Assembly (NCBI GenBank): GCA_012511995.1
Contig: JAAZFA010000306.1
Coordinates: 1 to 7,443, forward strand
From: Thermoproteota archaeon
Lineage (GTDB): Archaea; Thermoproteota; Bathyarchaeia; Bathyarchaeales; Bathycorpusculaceae
Reading direction: 5' to 3'
Length of the DNA: 7,443 nucleotides
This document shows positions 1 through 6,607 of the stretch, in pieces (positions within the stretch are counted from its first letter, which is position 1; every line of letters starts with the position of its first letter). Made by a program: the position numbers and the translations under genes. Below the pieces are notes generated by a model. That model saw only the letters and a program-made list of their open reading frames with translations. It did not search any database and was not told where the DNA came from.

Positions 1-222
1 AGATGGTTCGTAGCAGGGTACTACCAGATTAGCCCCCCCATAGCCGCTTATATTGCCCAGCATGAATTCCTCCGGATGATGACCAGACTGCTATTAACCC
101 CCTTGATAATATTCATTGAGTATCCGGTATTTTTGATTATATTACTGCTGTTCGTTTTTTACCTGGGACGAAGAAGCGTGATCATACTGCGTCAGAACCA
201 CTTACGGCGGCCCGCTGATTAG
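1..222 (+). CDS. CFI-box-CTERM-like protein, C-terminal end only (partial)
   Basis: Frame 1 is open from the window edge to a TAG at 220-222 and gives the last 73 residues of a protein. It begins [19 protein letters not shown] and continues with HEFLR and a hydrophobic stretch (about residues 29-56, with LLLTPLIIF and [13 protein letters not shown]) before a basic tail ([15 protein letters not shown]). The pattern 'YY-x-x-SPPIA-x-[FY]IA-x-HE-x-LR' followed by a hydrophobic anchor is what I remember from the C-terminal CFI-box domain, a putative membrane-anchoring or sorting tail of secreted or surface proteins. The diagnostic CFI-A-T-A box would lie upstream, outside the window, so the assignment rests on the tail alone. 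The hydrophobic segment followed by positive charges fits an inside-positive membrane anchor. The gene belongs to the host flank rather than to the cargo island. Confidence 0.6.
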   Translation, partial: RWFVAGYYQISPPIAAYIAQHEFLRMMTRLLLTPLIIFIEYPVFLIILLLFVFYLGRRSVIILRQNHLRRPAD

Positions 223-253
223 CAATAAGAAGCATGGGGAGCTGCCCGTGCAA

Positions 254-269
254 CCGCGCGACAGCGCGG
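254..269 (+). terminator. GC-rich hairpin after the CFI-box gene, possible terminator
   Basis: CCGCGC and GCGCGG form perfect 6 bp arms around a GACA loop, about 30 bp after the stop codon at 222. The following tract (CTTCTCCTC) is pyrimidine-rich but is not a run of T, so this is a weak candidate for an intrinsic terminator. Position and stem strength are the only support. Confidence 0.35.
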
Positions 270-300
270 CTTCTCCTCACGCCTTCCGCCTCACTATTCC

Positions 301-509
301 CCCTTCGGCTCCGCTTCGCCGCGGACCAAGGTTCAGTCCCCCAGTCGCCACAGCCTGTTTCGTCCCCAGAGGTTCAGCGGCGCAGTGTCAATATTTAACC
401 GTTTGAATCTATTATCAGTTGTCATGTCGCTTCATCTCTTATTTTGCCGTATCACTACTAAATGATTTAACCATAACAAATCAGTTACTTCACTTGATAA
501 GAGGGGAAA
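301..509. repeat. outer direct repeat, left copy
   Basis: This segment recurs in the same orientation at 7086-7294 (constant offset 6785). The core 311-480 has a single mismatch by eye (T at 434, C in the other copy); the ends (301-310 and 481-509) are more diverged. It covers most of the gene-free stretch 223-484 and contains a small minus-strand ORF (333-425). I see no terminal inverted repeats, transposase or tRNA end in it, so I cannot call it an IS, a MITE or a classical att site. The left copy ends inside the 3' end of the CD1845-like ORF, showing that this ORF's tail is repeat sequence. Confidence 0.9.
333..425 (-). CDS. 30-residue ORF inside the outer repeat (left copy), hypothetical
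   Basis: On the minus strand an ATG at 425 opens a 30-residue ORF (begins MTTDNRFKRLNIDTAP, ends RLWRLGD, stop TGA at 333-335). It is preceded by GAGATGAAGCGAC, a modest ribosome binding site. The same ORF is present unchanged in the right repeat copy, where the site is the better GAGGTG. It may be the preserved 5' end of a truncated element gene or a real small basic peptide. I do not recognise it. Confidence 0.2.
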   Translation of the reverse strand: MTTDNRFKRLNIDTAPLNLWGRNRLWRLGD

Positions 510-919
510 CGGGGCAGAAAGTTATCAGCGGCAGTAATATAACCAGGTAATAAGAAAGGATAATCGGGAAACAAAGAGAATATATGGTAATAAGGAGAAC
601 GTCGGACAGGAGTAAAAGAAGAATTATGCCAGAAAATGCCCATGAATGTGATTTGTTTTTGCTGACCAGTCATAATGCCTAGAATGCTGAAATATCCTTG
701 GAATCCTTCTCCAGAATAGGACGGCGGAATATCAATGGCTGGGGGATAGGTTTCAACGGAGTAACCGGTAGCTAGCATGATGATACCCGCCCCGGCAAAC
801 AGGATGGCGACTGCCGTGCATATCCATTCGGAAATACAAAAGATGAAGTACGGAAATACGACGAGGACACTTAACACGATAATAAACGGTATCGCAATGA
901 TTTTAAGTAAAATCTTCAT
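485..919 (-). pseudogene. CD1845-like small membrane protein of conjugative elements, chimeric remnant
   Basis: The ORF starts MKILLKIIAIPFIIVLSVLV and has two hydrophobic segments in its first ~52 residues (about 5-30 and 36-52, with AVAILFAGAGIIMLATG). That is the pattern I associate with the CD1845 family found in Tn1549/CTn-type elements of Firmicutes, which are usually under 100 residues. After GYSVET the sequence changes to aromatic- and proline-rich residues without membrane segments, and the final ~9 codons (485-509) lie in the outer direct repeat. The 144-residue ORF is therefore probably a fusion of a true N-terminus with unrelated DNA. The start is supported by AAAGGGG (CCCCTTT at 928-934 on the plus strand) 8 nt upstream and by a good promoter. 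Whether a protein is made is unknown. The family assignment is from memory of its N-terminus. Confidence 0.55.
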
Positions 920-953
920 ACCCCGAACCCCTTTCGCGTTTTGACCTACCTAT

Positions 954-982
954 ATTTTACCAACTATGGAAGGGGACGACAA
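954..982 (-). promoter_or_regulatory. sigma-A-type promoter for the CD1845-like ORF, with palindrome
   Basis: Read on the minus strand: TTGTCG (982-977), a 17 bp spacer, then TAAAAT (959-954), about 35 bp upstream of the ATG at 919. A 14 bp palindrome, CGACAATGTTGTCG (977-990), covers the -35 box and could be a repressor operator. The gene downstream is decayed, so the promoter may be a relic. Confidence 0.5.
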
Positions 983-1048
983 TGTTGTCGCGACTTTGCG
1001 AATCTTGTCCCGGCACTTCGGGCCAGGTTGGCTCGAAGTCGAAAATTA

Positions 1049-1077
1049 TTGTTAATTGCAACAATAAGATGTATGAT
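1049..1077 (+). promoter_or_regulatory. candidate promoter for the PD-(D/E)XK gene
   Basis: TTGTTA (1049-1054), a 17 bp spacer and TATGAT (1072-1077) lie about 75 bp upstream of the start at 1153. The -35 box is the left arm of an interrupted palindrome, TTGTTAATTGCAACAA (1049-1064). An AT-rich stretch nearer the gene (TATATATACT, around 1122-1131) could hold an alternative -10 box, but I find no convincing -35 for it. Confidence 0.45.
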
Positions 1078-1152
1078 TTCCCCAACATAAGCAGGTCAAC
1101 AAAAAATACAAGAGAACAAGATATATATACTCTTTTGAAGGGATGAATAAAT

Positions 1153-2655
1153 ATGTTCTTTTCAAAATATTTTCAGATTGATCCTGACCTTTTGCATGAG
1201 TATGGGGCAGTTGATGTTTCGTTGATATGCGATATGCCTCTCTTCATTGATCCAATGCTAATTTTTAATAGCGATAATCCTGAATATACAAACCTACATG
1301 AGAGTATAATTCGATATTTTCATTTTCTCGCAACAAAAGCAAGTTGTGGTTTGCAGAATAACGAAATTAAAGCCTGGTTTAAGTTTAGTGAGGTAAAAAA
1401 CAACTGGCTTGGTTATTCATTGTCGGGTAATGGTGGATCTGCATTGGGCGATGATTATGCTAAGTTCCTATATGACAATATACGGTTCGCTATTTCAACT
1501 AACAATATTTCTCAAAGCATCCATATTGAAAAGATTATGCTAATCTATAAAGGTAGCGGAAAAGATAGAATTAGTGATTTAACCGTCAATCTAATAAAGC
1601 AATATCTTCTTGAATATACCCAAACTTTTGCGGTTAATTATATTTGTCCTGAGCTACGAAAGAGTATGTATGTTGACAGGGCATATTTTAATTATGAGAC
1701 TGAGAGCTTTGTAAGTAAGGAGTATATGCTTCCATATATTACAAACCGCAAAGGAAAAGACGAATATGTGTTGCTGACCCCTGCTGATATTTTGCGAGAA
1801 GATGAACCATCAATAAATCGAGTAGATTTTTATAATAGTCATGAACGCATCAGGGAATCTATAGATAATGATGTTTTGCGAGCCTATGTAAACAACTATA
1901 TTTTTGAATCCGTGCGTAAATATGAAGAACAACAGCGAAGAAAAAAACGTCCTATACGTGAACGTACGATCTTAAAAATAGAGAAAGATGCTTTTGCAGA
2001 ATTGGCGCACGAATATCCAGAATTATATGATTATTATATTAGACTTCGAGAATCAGATACGAATGAAATAAGGGCCAAAAGTGCTAATGAAGTCCATCTT
2101 CAGTTGGAGAAATTTCTTGTTAATACGCAAGAATTAATCAATTCGATTATTACGAGAGGTTATAGGGTTGATGAATCTTTGTCTGCAAGAGAAGAAGCCA
2201 TAAAGCGATTAGCATTTTTTAAGCATGTTATAGAGAATTGTGATGGATATAGAAATTTCTATTATGGTGGACAACGTATTTCCAGCGAAGATGATATTCG
2301 CCGTATGTTTAGATTAGTTTGGTATGGAACAACATATAAAGTTGATTTTGATACTAACAATGGACGCGGCGAAGCCGATGTGATAGTTTCCAAAGGACAA
2401 TACAATCAAAATATCATAGAGTTTAAGTTAGCCAGCAACTCATCTTTGCCACATGTTTTTACGCAAGTAAAAATATATGAGGCTGCAAATCGTGCTGATG
2501 GTAGTTTGGTAGCTATTTTCTATTTTTCTCAAAGCGAATTCGAGATTGCAAAGCGTGTTGTAGTTAATGCCGGTCATGAAAAGCAACTTGACAAGGCAAT
2601 ATTCTTAATTGATTGCAGAGCTGATAATAAGCCCCCTGCTTCAAAAACTAAATAG
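1153..2655 (+). CDS. putative PD-(D/E)XK nuclease, defence-type protein of uncharacterised family
   Basis: This 500-residue protein has no signal peptide or membrane segment, so it should be cytoplasmic. The C-terminal ~120 residues look like a PD-(D/E)XK nuclease core: FRLVWYGT (386-393), GRGEADVIV (404-412) with D409, then IIEFKLASNSSL (421-432) with E423 and K425, and TQVKIYEAAN (437-446), where Q438 matches the Q often found on the helix after the core. The D-x13-E-x-K spacing is normal. The N-terminal ~250 residues (conserved-looking MPLFIDPML at 28-36) resemble a widespread unnamed family that I remember only as hypothetical proteins. A charged, partly helical middle (about 250-350) follows. 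AAGGGA lies 9 nt upstream of the chosen ATG; an ATG at 1143 is out of frame and short. The gene is monocistronic, AT-rich like ietAS, and sits between decayed conjugation genes, so a defence role is inferred from context and the nuclease motif only. Confidence 0.7.
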   Translation: MFFSKYFQIDPDLLHEYGAVDVSLICDMPLFIDPMLIFNSDNPEYTNLHESIIRYFHFLATKASCGLQNNEIKAWFKFSEVKNNWLGYSLSGNGGSALGDDYAKFLYDNIRFAISTNNISQSIHIEKIMLIYKGSGKDRISDLTVNLIKQYLLEYTQTFAVNYICPELRKSMYVDRAYFNYETESFVSKEYMLPYITNRKGKDEYVLLTPADILREDEPSINRVDFYNSHERIRESIDNDVLRAYVNNYIFESVRKYEEQQRRKKRPIRERTILKIEKDAFAELAHEYPELYDYYIRLRESDTNEIRAKSANEVHLQLEKFLVNTQELINSIITRGYRVDESLSAREEAIKRLAFFKHVIENCDGYRNFYYGGQRISSEDDIRRMFRLVWYGTTYKVDFDTNNGRGEADVIVSKGQYNQNIIEFKLASNSSLPHVFTQVKIYEAANRADGSLVAIFYFSQSEFEIAKRVVVNAGHEKQLDKAIFLIDCRADNKPPASKTK

Positions 2656-2660
2656 TTTAT

Positions 2661-2697
2661 AAAATAGGGGAGACATCACACACGTCCCCCCTATTTT
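2661..2697. terminator. strong hairpin, probable bidirectional terminator
   Basis: AAAATAGGGGAGAC (2661-2674) pairs with GTCCCCCCTATTTT (2684-2697) over 14 bp with one mismatch around a 9-base loop. It begins 6 bp after the stop of the PD-(D/E)XK gene, and the A/T-rich ends of the arms supply the U-tract in either direction. It can therefore end that gene from the left and, about 280 bp beyond the ietS stop, minus-strand transcripts of ietAS from the right. Confidence 0.7.
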
Positions 2698-2698
2698 C

Positions 2699-2970
2699 AT
2701 AGCACCGTACCACCGCAAGCTGTTTCAGAACGTCAGATACCTGGCCCCACAATTCCACATAATCTTTTTAAAGAGCCGCAATCTCGGACGGGTACATGGC
2801 ATAGGTATTGGCATGTATATGTATGGCACCTGTTCAAGTTGGACGCGCACCTGCGTTGCAGGGAAACCAACTCCCGGACGGGAGAGAGTTCAACATGCAG
2901 GATGTAGCCGTCTAAACACATCTTTCGGATATAGGCCCCGGTATTGCTTATCCCGGCCATACGCTGACGA
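2699..2970 (-). pseudogene. mobC: mobC remnant, copy 1 (5'-truncated, frameshifted)
   Basis: The minus-strand translation from 2960 reads MAGISNTGAYIRKMCLDGY then ILHVELSPVRELVSLQRRC and ASNLN, the central region of the Firmicutes MobC relaxosome accessory protein, which helps the relaxase at oriT. Frame is then lost at about 2828-2845, where small deletions and a short ATAC-type duplication are visible. It resumes in another frame as WGQVSDVLKQLAVV near 2710-2755, a typical MobC C-terminus. The usual N-terminal part (K-x-x-x-MVTE-like) is missing. Homology to the second copy (6608-6875) stops sharply at 2970, 7 bp short of the end of ietS. By eye the two copies differ at roughly 15-20% of positions and carry different lesions, so the duplication is not recent. 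No relaxase gene follows. Confidence 0.8.
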
Positions 2971-2977
2971 GCAGATA

Positions 2978-5251
2978 TTATAAGCCAAGAGTTTGACGAA
3001 TTTTATTATGTATTTTTACGTCAGAATGGTAATATCCTCTTGCTCGGAGTGCTTGTATCATTTCTGTATAAATATCATTACCATTTGGATCTGCAATAGT
3101 AATAAAAAGCACAAATTCTTGTCCTTCGTAATTATCGCCCAATCGAGCAACAGAATCAATCATCAGTCGCCATGGCTTTTGAGCTATACCCTTTTTAATA
3201 GAACGAGAATATGATTTTATTGGGTTCCATTTAAATCCGTTCTCAACTCGTGCCTTCTCGTATTTTTGATCCCACTTTTTTTCTAGCGGAACTTTACTAC
3301 TAAAACCCTTTACACGTCCTTCTTCATCAATATAGTCATAGGTACCAAAGTGAGCATCAATATTGGCACGACAGTATTCTTGACCGAAAGATGCATCTAT
3401 TTTAGGTGTATAAGCTAGAGTCATTTTTATTTCGCCATAGCATTTGCCATTCCTATATAATGATTTGGGGAATGGGAAATCATTAAATTCTATAAATGAT
3501 CCATCATATAATTTGCCAGAAAAAACGACTGTAACTTCAGAGCTTGTACATGTCAGTATATCTTCCAGATTTTGCATTGGCAAACCAAATCCAAAATATT
3601 TATCATATTCTTTAGTGTCTTTTTTTGCCTTTTGAGGAACACTTGCGGAATGAATTAAAAATGCTTTTGAAAATTCACGAGATCGTTCTTCGATAATTCC
3701 ATTACGCAATCCTGCATATATTGAAGAAATGGCCGGCGCAGAATAACTAGTTCCTATTCCCTCAACTATGTTTCCGTCAAGGTCAAGGGAGACTACGCCT
3801 GTACCTTCATAGCATAAATCACTCATACAATTTCCGCCATAAAAAACCACATCAGGCTTGATAAGGTAATTAGCTCCTGGCCCTCTCCTTGAAAAAGGTG
3901 ACGGCATATCCTTTTCAACATAGCCAACTATTCCTATATTAGCCACTGATCCAACAGCAATTGCCCTTACGGAATCCGCAGGGGCAGTAACCCTATCTTG
4001 ATCTTGGAGATCATCAAGGGGAGGCCATTTCCTTAACGGAGGGGTAATATAATTTCCTGCCGATAATATTATATCTATTTTATATGTGTCTTGAATATCG
4101 TCTAACGCAATAGCAAAATCAGAAATCATATCTCCACATAATTTATTTGTGCCTAATGACATATTCCAAACTTTCACTTCATGATGGTAGCGTCCAATAA
4201 CGTCGTGAAGTATGTTAATTAAGCTGTCCTCGGTTAATGAGTCTACTGGCCCTTTTTCAGGCTCATTATTAGGTGAAACTACAACATCCAAAATTCTGTA
4301 ATGCTGCTGTTTCTGTGCACTCAAATTTAAAATATTTCCATACTGAACGATTCCTGCAACAAATGTTCCATGCTCATAGTTTCTATAGCTTTCAGCCACA
4401 AACACTTCTCTCTTATATATCCATGGTTCCAAAAATTTGTGCCCTGGCATAATCCCTGAATCAATAATGCCGATGATAGGGTAATCTTCACCGCTGACAG
4501 GCGGCGGTAAATTAATGAGCTGTTTTTTAGCTTGTGCTATGTGAGGAAATTCATAGCTGTATTGAGGGAAAAAAGAAATCTTGTGTACTCCCGGATACTC
4601 AATAACTCTTTTCAAAATTTCTTTATTTTTACAATATAACTTATAAACACATAAATTCTTTCCATAATTTAGTTTAACAACTTCTAAGCCAAACTGCTTA
4701 ATATGTTCTTCAAAGCCATGGGTATAATACTCATTATCAGTAGCATCATCAAAATGGAATAGGCGTACTTTAATAGGCTCTACAAAGCTTTCATGTGAAT
4801 CGAAATCTTGAATATTAATTTTATCCGACAATGCATATGCCTTAATTTCTTTAATTTTAGTCATATTGATTTTAACATCTTCGCTTGATGCAAAATTGAC
4901 GGTGTTTATTAAATGCCGTAGCCCCTGCGGTGTCACTTTAATTAAAACTTCATCAAGCTTTTCCGCTCCGACAATTGGACAAGTATTTGGCTTAAAAAGA
5001 GCAGTAGGTTTATGGGATTTAGCAATTGCTTTTTCCTTCATTACTACTTTACCGATACAGGGAGTAGATGGAAATTCCTGAAAAGAATTTTGCAATGACA
5101 TCTGTAAATTTAGACATTGTGTAGCGATTGTATTTTGTAATTCAGGAGTGAACGGCTCCAGATATTTCTTGCTCCCACCTGGAGGAGGTGCGTTATAATC
5201 ATTATCCCTTGGAATAACTACCTGAATCGGTAGTCGATTTTTATTACTCAT
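2978..5251 (-). CDS. ietS: S8 subtilisin-like serine protease, IetS of the IetAS defence/stability system
   Basis: The 757-residue protein has the complete subtilisin triad in order: D264 in IIGIIDSG, H294 in YEHGTFVAGIV, and S502 in GIGTSYSAPA, plus the oxyanion Asn N400 in SAGN. The peptidase domain spans about 255-540. The ~250-residue N-terminal region begins with a polar, proline-rich start (APPPGG) and is not a secretion signal, so the enzyme should act inside the cell. A ~200-residue C-terminal region after the protease domain has no motif I recognise. The ATG overlaps the end of ietA by 8 bp and has GGAGG about 10 nt upstream (complement of CCTCC near 5261-5265), indicating translational coupling. 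An ATPase followed by a cytoplasmic S8 protease of this size is the IetAS arrangement, known from Agrobacterium Ti plasmids as a stability locus and reported as anti-phage. The effector role of the protease is inferred. Confidence 0.85.
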   Translation of the reverse strand: MSNKNRLPIQVVIPRDNDYNAPPPGGSKKYLEPFTPELQNTIATQCLNLQMSLQNSFQEFPSTPCIGKVVMKEKAIAKSHKPTALFKPNTCPIVGAEKLDEVLIKVTPQGLRHLINTVNFASSEDVKINMTKIKEIKAYALSDKINIQDFDSHESFVEPIKVRLFHFDDATDNEYYTHGFEEHIKQFGLEVVKLNYGKNLCVYKLYCKNKEILKRVIEYPGVHKISFFPQYSYEFPHIAQAKKQLINLPPPVSGEDYPIIGIIDSGIMPGHKFLEPWIYKREVFVAESYRNYEHGTFVAGIVQYGNILNLSAQKQQHYRILDVVVSPNNEPEKGPVDSLTEDSLINILHDVIGRYHHEVKVWNMSLGTNKLCGDMISDFAIALDDIQDTYKIDIILSAGNYITPPLRKWPPLDDLQDQDRVTAPADSVRAIAVGSVANIGIVGYVEKDMPSPFSRRGPGANYLIKPDVVFYGGNCMSDLCYEGTGVVSLDLDGNIVEGIGTSYSAPAISSIYAGLRNGIIEERSREFSKAFLIHSASVPQKAKKDTKEYDKYFGFGLPMQNLEDILTCTSSEVTVVFSGKLYDGSFIEFNDFPFPKSLYRNGKCYGEIKMTLAYTPKIDASFGQEYCRANIDAHFGTYDYIDEEGRVKGFSSKVPLEKKWDQKYEKARVENGFKWNPIKSYSRSIKKGIAQKPWRLMIDSVARLGDNYEGQEFVLFITIADPNGNDIYTEMIQALRARGYYHSDVKIHNKIRQTLGL

Positions 5252-6392
5252 TTACGGCCCCCTCCTTATCCTTTAGTAAATCTGATACATATGATTTTGA
5301 AGTTCCAAAAATCGAAGCTATTTGTGAATAGCTGAAAAGTTTAGTATTTAATTCTCTTAAATATTTGGCGCGTTCACGATGCATGGTTTTTACAGTCACA
5401 TTATCTCCGTTTCGTTGCCTGCCAATATTAAGAAACTCAAAAATATAATTAAATACAGTGATTAAAGAAAATGATTGATTTTGCAATACGGCATCAATAG
5501 TAGTTTTATTGCATATTTCTTCTATATCTGCACCGGAAAATCCTGATAAAGCGGTTGATATTAAATTTTTTTCTTTATCTGAAAACGAATTATCGGCTAA
5601 AAATAAATCTATAAGTTCTTTCCTTGATTGATCATCCGGCTTATCTATTGGAATCTTAAAACCAAACCGTCTCCAAACAGCGGGATCAAGCAGATGATCG
5701 TGATTCGTCGCCGCAATAATAATGCTTCCATTTTTTAAATTATCAATATTTTGCAATAAACTATTCACTACCCTTTTTAATTCGCCCAACTCATTATTAT
5801 CATCTCTAACTTTAGCGATTGCATCAAATTCATCAAGAAACAAGATACAAGGTACTGTTTGCGCATATTCAAAAATAGCACGAATATTTTTCGACGTACT
5901 TCCTAAATACGACGATATCATTCCATCAAGCCTAGCTGTAACCAAGGGTAATTTAATTTTCGCGCAAATATAAGCCGCTAATTTATTTTTCCCACATCCA
6001 GGGGGACCGTACAGTAAGATAGTATTTGGAACATGTATACCGGAATTCATTAATTTATTCGTATTATTGTAGTAAACTAAGAACTTATCAACCTGCTCAT
6101 AAGCTACTTTGTTCAAAATAACTCTTGTATCGGCAGCTTGTATAGGTTGAAGGACATCAGCCATAGGAAATCGTGATTCTTGATCTATAGGAATTTTCAT
6201 CGAATCGTTCATAGACATTTGAGTCATAGTAACAGAATTATTCGCCAATAGCTTTAAAAAACTATTGGCAAGACGTGTCTCATTATTCTCCTTTAGCTTA
6301 TCAACTAGAAGTTTGGTGTAATTGGCTACCTTTGCTTTATCTGATTTCAGAGCGCCCTCAACAATTTTAAGCACTTCGCTGGAATATTCCAT
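5244..6392 (-). CDS. ietA: AAA+ ATPase with C-terminal HTH, IetA of the IetAS system
   Basis: Numbered from the ATG at 6392 (382 residues). Residues 1-90 are a helical, polar N-terminal region. The AAA+ core follows: Walker A GPPGCGKN (129-136), Walker B ILFLDEFD (183-190, with D187 and E188), sensor 1 AATNH (N230), paired arginines in VWRRF (241-242) as arginine-finger candidates, and a lid with SGFSGADIEEIC (283-294). Position 136 is Asn where Thr or Ser normally binds Mg2+. The last ~30 residues contain a helix-turn-helix, YSQIASIFGTSKSYVSDLL (about 355-373), so the protein may also bind DNA. I chose the ATG because AGGAGG (6400-6405) is 7 nt upstream; a GTG two codons earlier (6398) is only 1 nt from that site. 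It is the first gene of a two-gene operon with ietS and presumably controls or feeds the protease. Confidence 0.85.
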   Translation of the reverse strand: MEYSSEVLKIVEGALKSDKAKVANYTKLLVDKLKENNETRLANSFLKLLANNSVTMTQMSMNDSMKIPIDQESRFPMADVLQPIQAADTRVILNKVAYEQVDKFLVYYNNTNKLMNSGIHVPNTILLYGPPGCGKNKLAAYICAKIKLPLVTARLDGMISSYLGSTSKNIRAIFEYAQTVPCILFLDEFDAIAKVRDDNNELGELKRVVNSLLQNIDNLKNGSIIIAATNHDHLLDPAVWRRFGFKIPIDKPDDQSRKELIDLFLADNSFSDKEKNLISTALSGFSGADIEEICNKTTIDAVLQNQSFSLITVFNYIFEFLNIGRQRNGDNVTVKTMHRERAKYLRELNTKLFSYSQIASIFGTSKSYVSDLLKDKEGAVNE

Positions 6393-6418
6393 AGACACAC
6401 CTCCTTTGTACGATTCTC

Positions 6419-6447
6419 ATTATATCCCGAACGATTTTTACCGTCAA
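6419..6447 (-). promoter_or_regulatory. promoter of the ietAS operon
   Basis: On the minus strand: TTGACG (6447-6442), exactly 17 bp, then TATAAT (6424-6419), close to the sigma-A consensus. The expected start near 6412 leaves only a ~20 nt leader containing the AGGAGG site at 6405-6400. This is the strongest promoter in the window on sequence grounds. Confidence 0.8.
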
Positions 6448-6497
6448 TGCCCATTCTGGAATAATTATACGAACGATATGTAAATAATCCAGAACGT
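6419..6497 (-). promoter_or_regulatory. three operator-like repeats over and upstream of the ietAS promoter
   Basis: Three related sites occur in the same orientation (minus strand): ACGTTCTGGATTAT (6497-6484), ATCGTTCGTATAAT (6477-6464) and ATCGTTCGGGATATAAT (6435-6419). The common core is CGTTC followed by an A/T-rich TATAAT-like block. The third covers the spacer and -10 box. An inverted pair, TTCTGGA (6454-6460) and TCCAGAA (6488-6494), brackets the middle site. This looks like a repressor-binding array; the C-terminal HTH of IetA is a natural candidate ligand, which would be autoregulation (inference). Confidence 0.45.
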
Positions 6498-6607
6498 TTT
6501 TGTTTTTGCCTTGTCCAATTATACGACATCGAGCCGACTTGGCCTGATATCACCGGCATAAAAGGGAAATGTGGAGCGGAGTCGGATTGCCGCCGCTCCC
6601 CGCCGCT
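6498..6607. other. junction between ietAS control region and mobC remnant
   Basis: Base composition switches here from AT-rich (cargo side, up to about 6530) to GC-rich (mobC side). It holds another TCGTATAAT-like word on the minus strand near 6519-6527 and an inverted repeat, GGAGCGG (6573-6579) with CCGCTCC (6593-6599). The mobC reading frame runs on through this stretch without a stop to 6347, so an open frame here does not indicate a gene. Confidence 0.4.

Noticed and set aside
301..509. insertion sequence or MITE interpretation of the outer repeat
   Set aside because: The two ends are not inverted copies of each other, no target duplication is evident and no transposase fragment is seen, so only 'direct repeat' is supported.
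2993..5081. plus-strand open frames of 63-73 codons opposite ietS
   Set aside because: They are antisense shadows of a long gene with a clear catalytic triad and have no start signals or recognisable products.
5722..5973. 83-codon plus-strand open frame opposite ietA
   Set aside because: It is a shadow of the conserved AAA+ core (Walker B region) on the other strand.
6419..6497. CRISPR-like array
   Set aside because: There are only three short, imperfect, unevenly spaced sites, overlapping a promoter. This is operator-like and not a repeat-spacer array.
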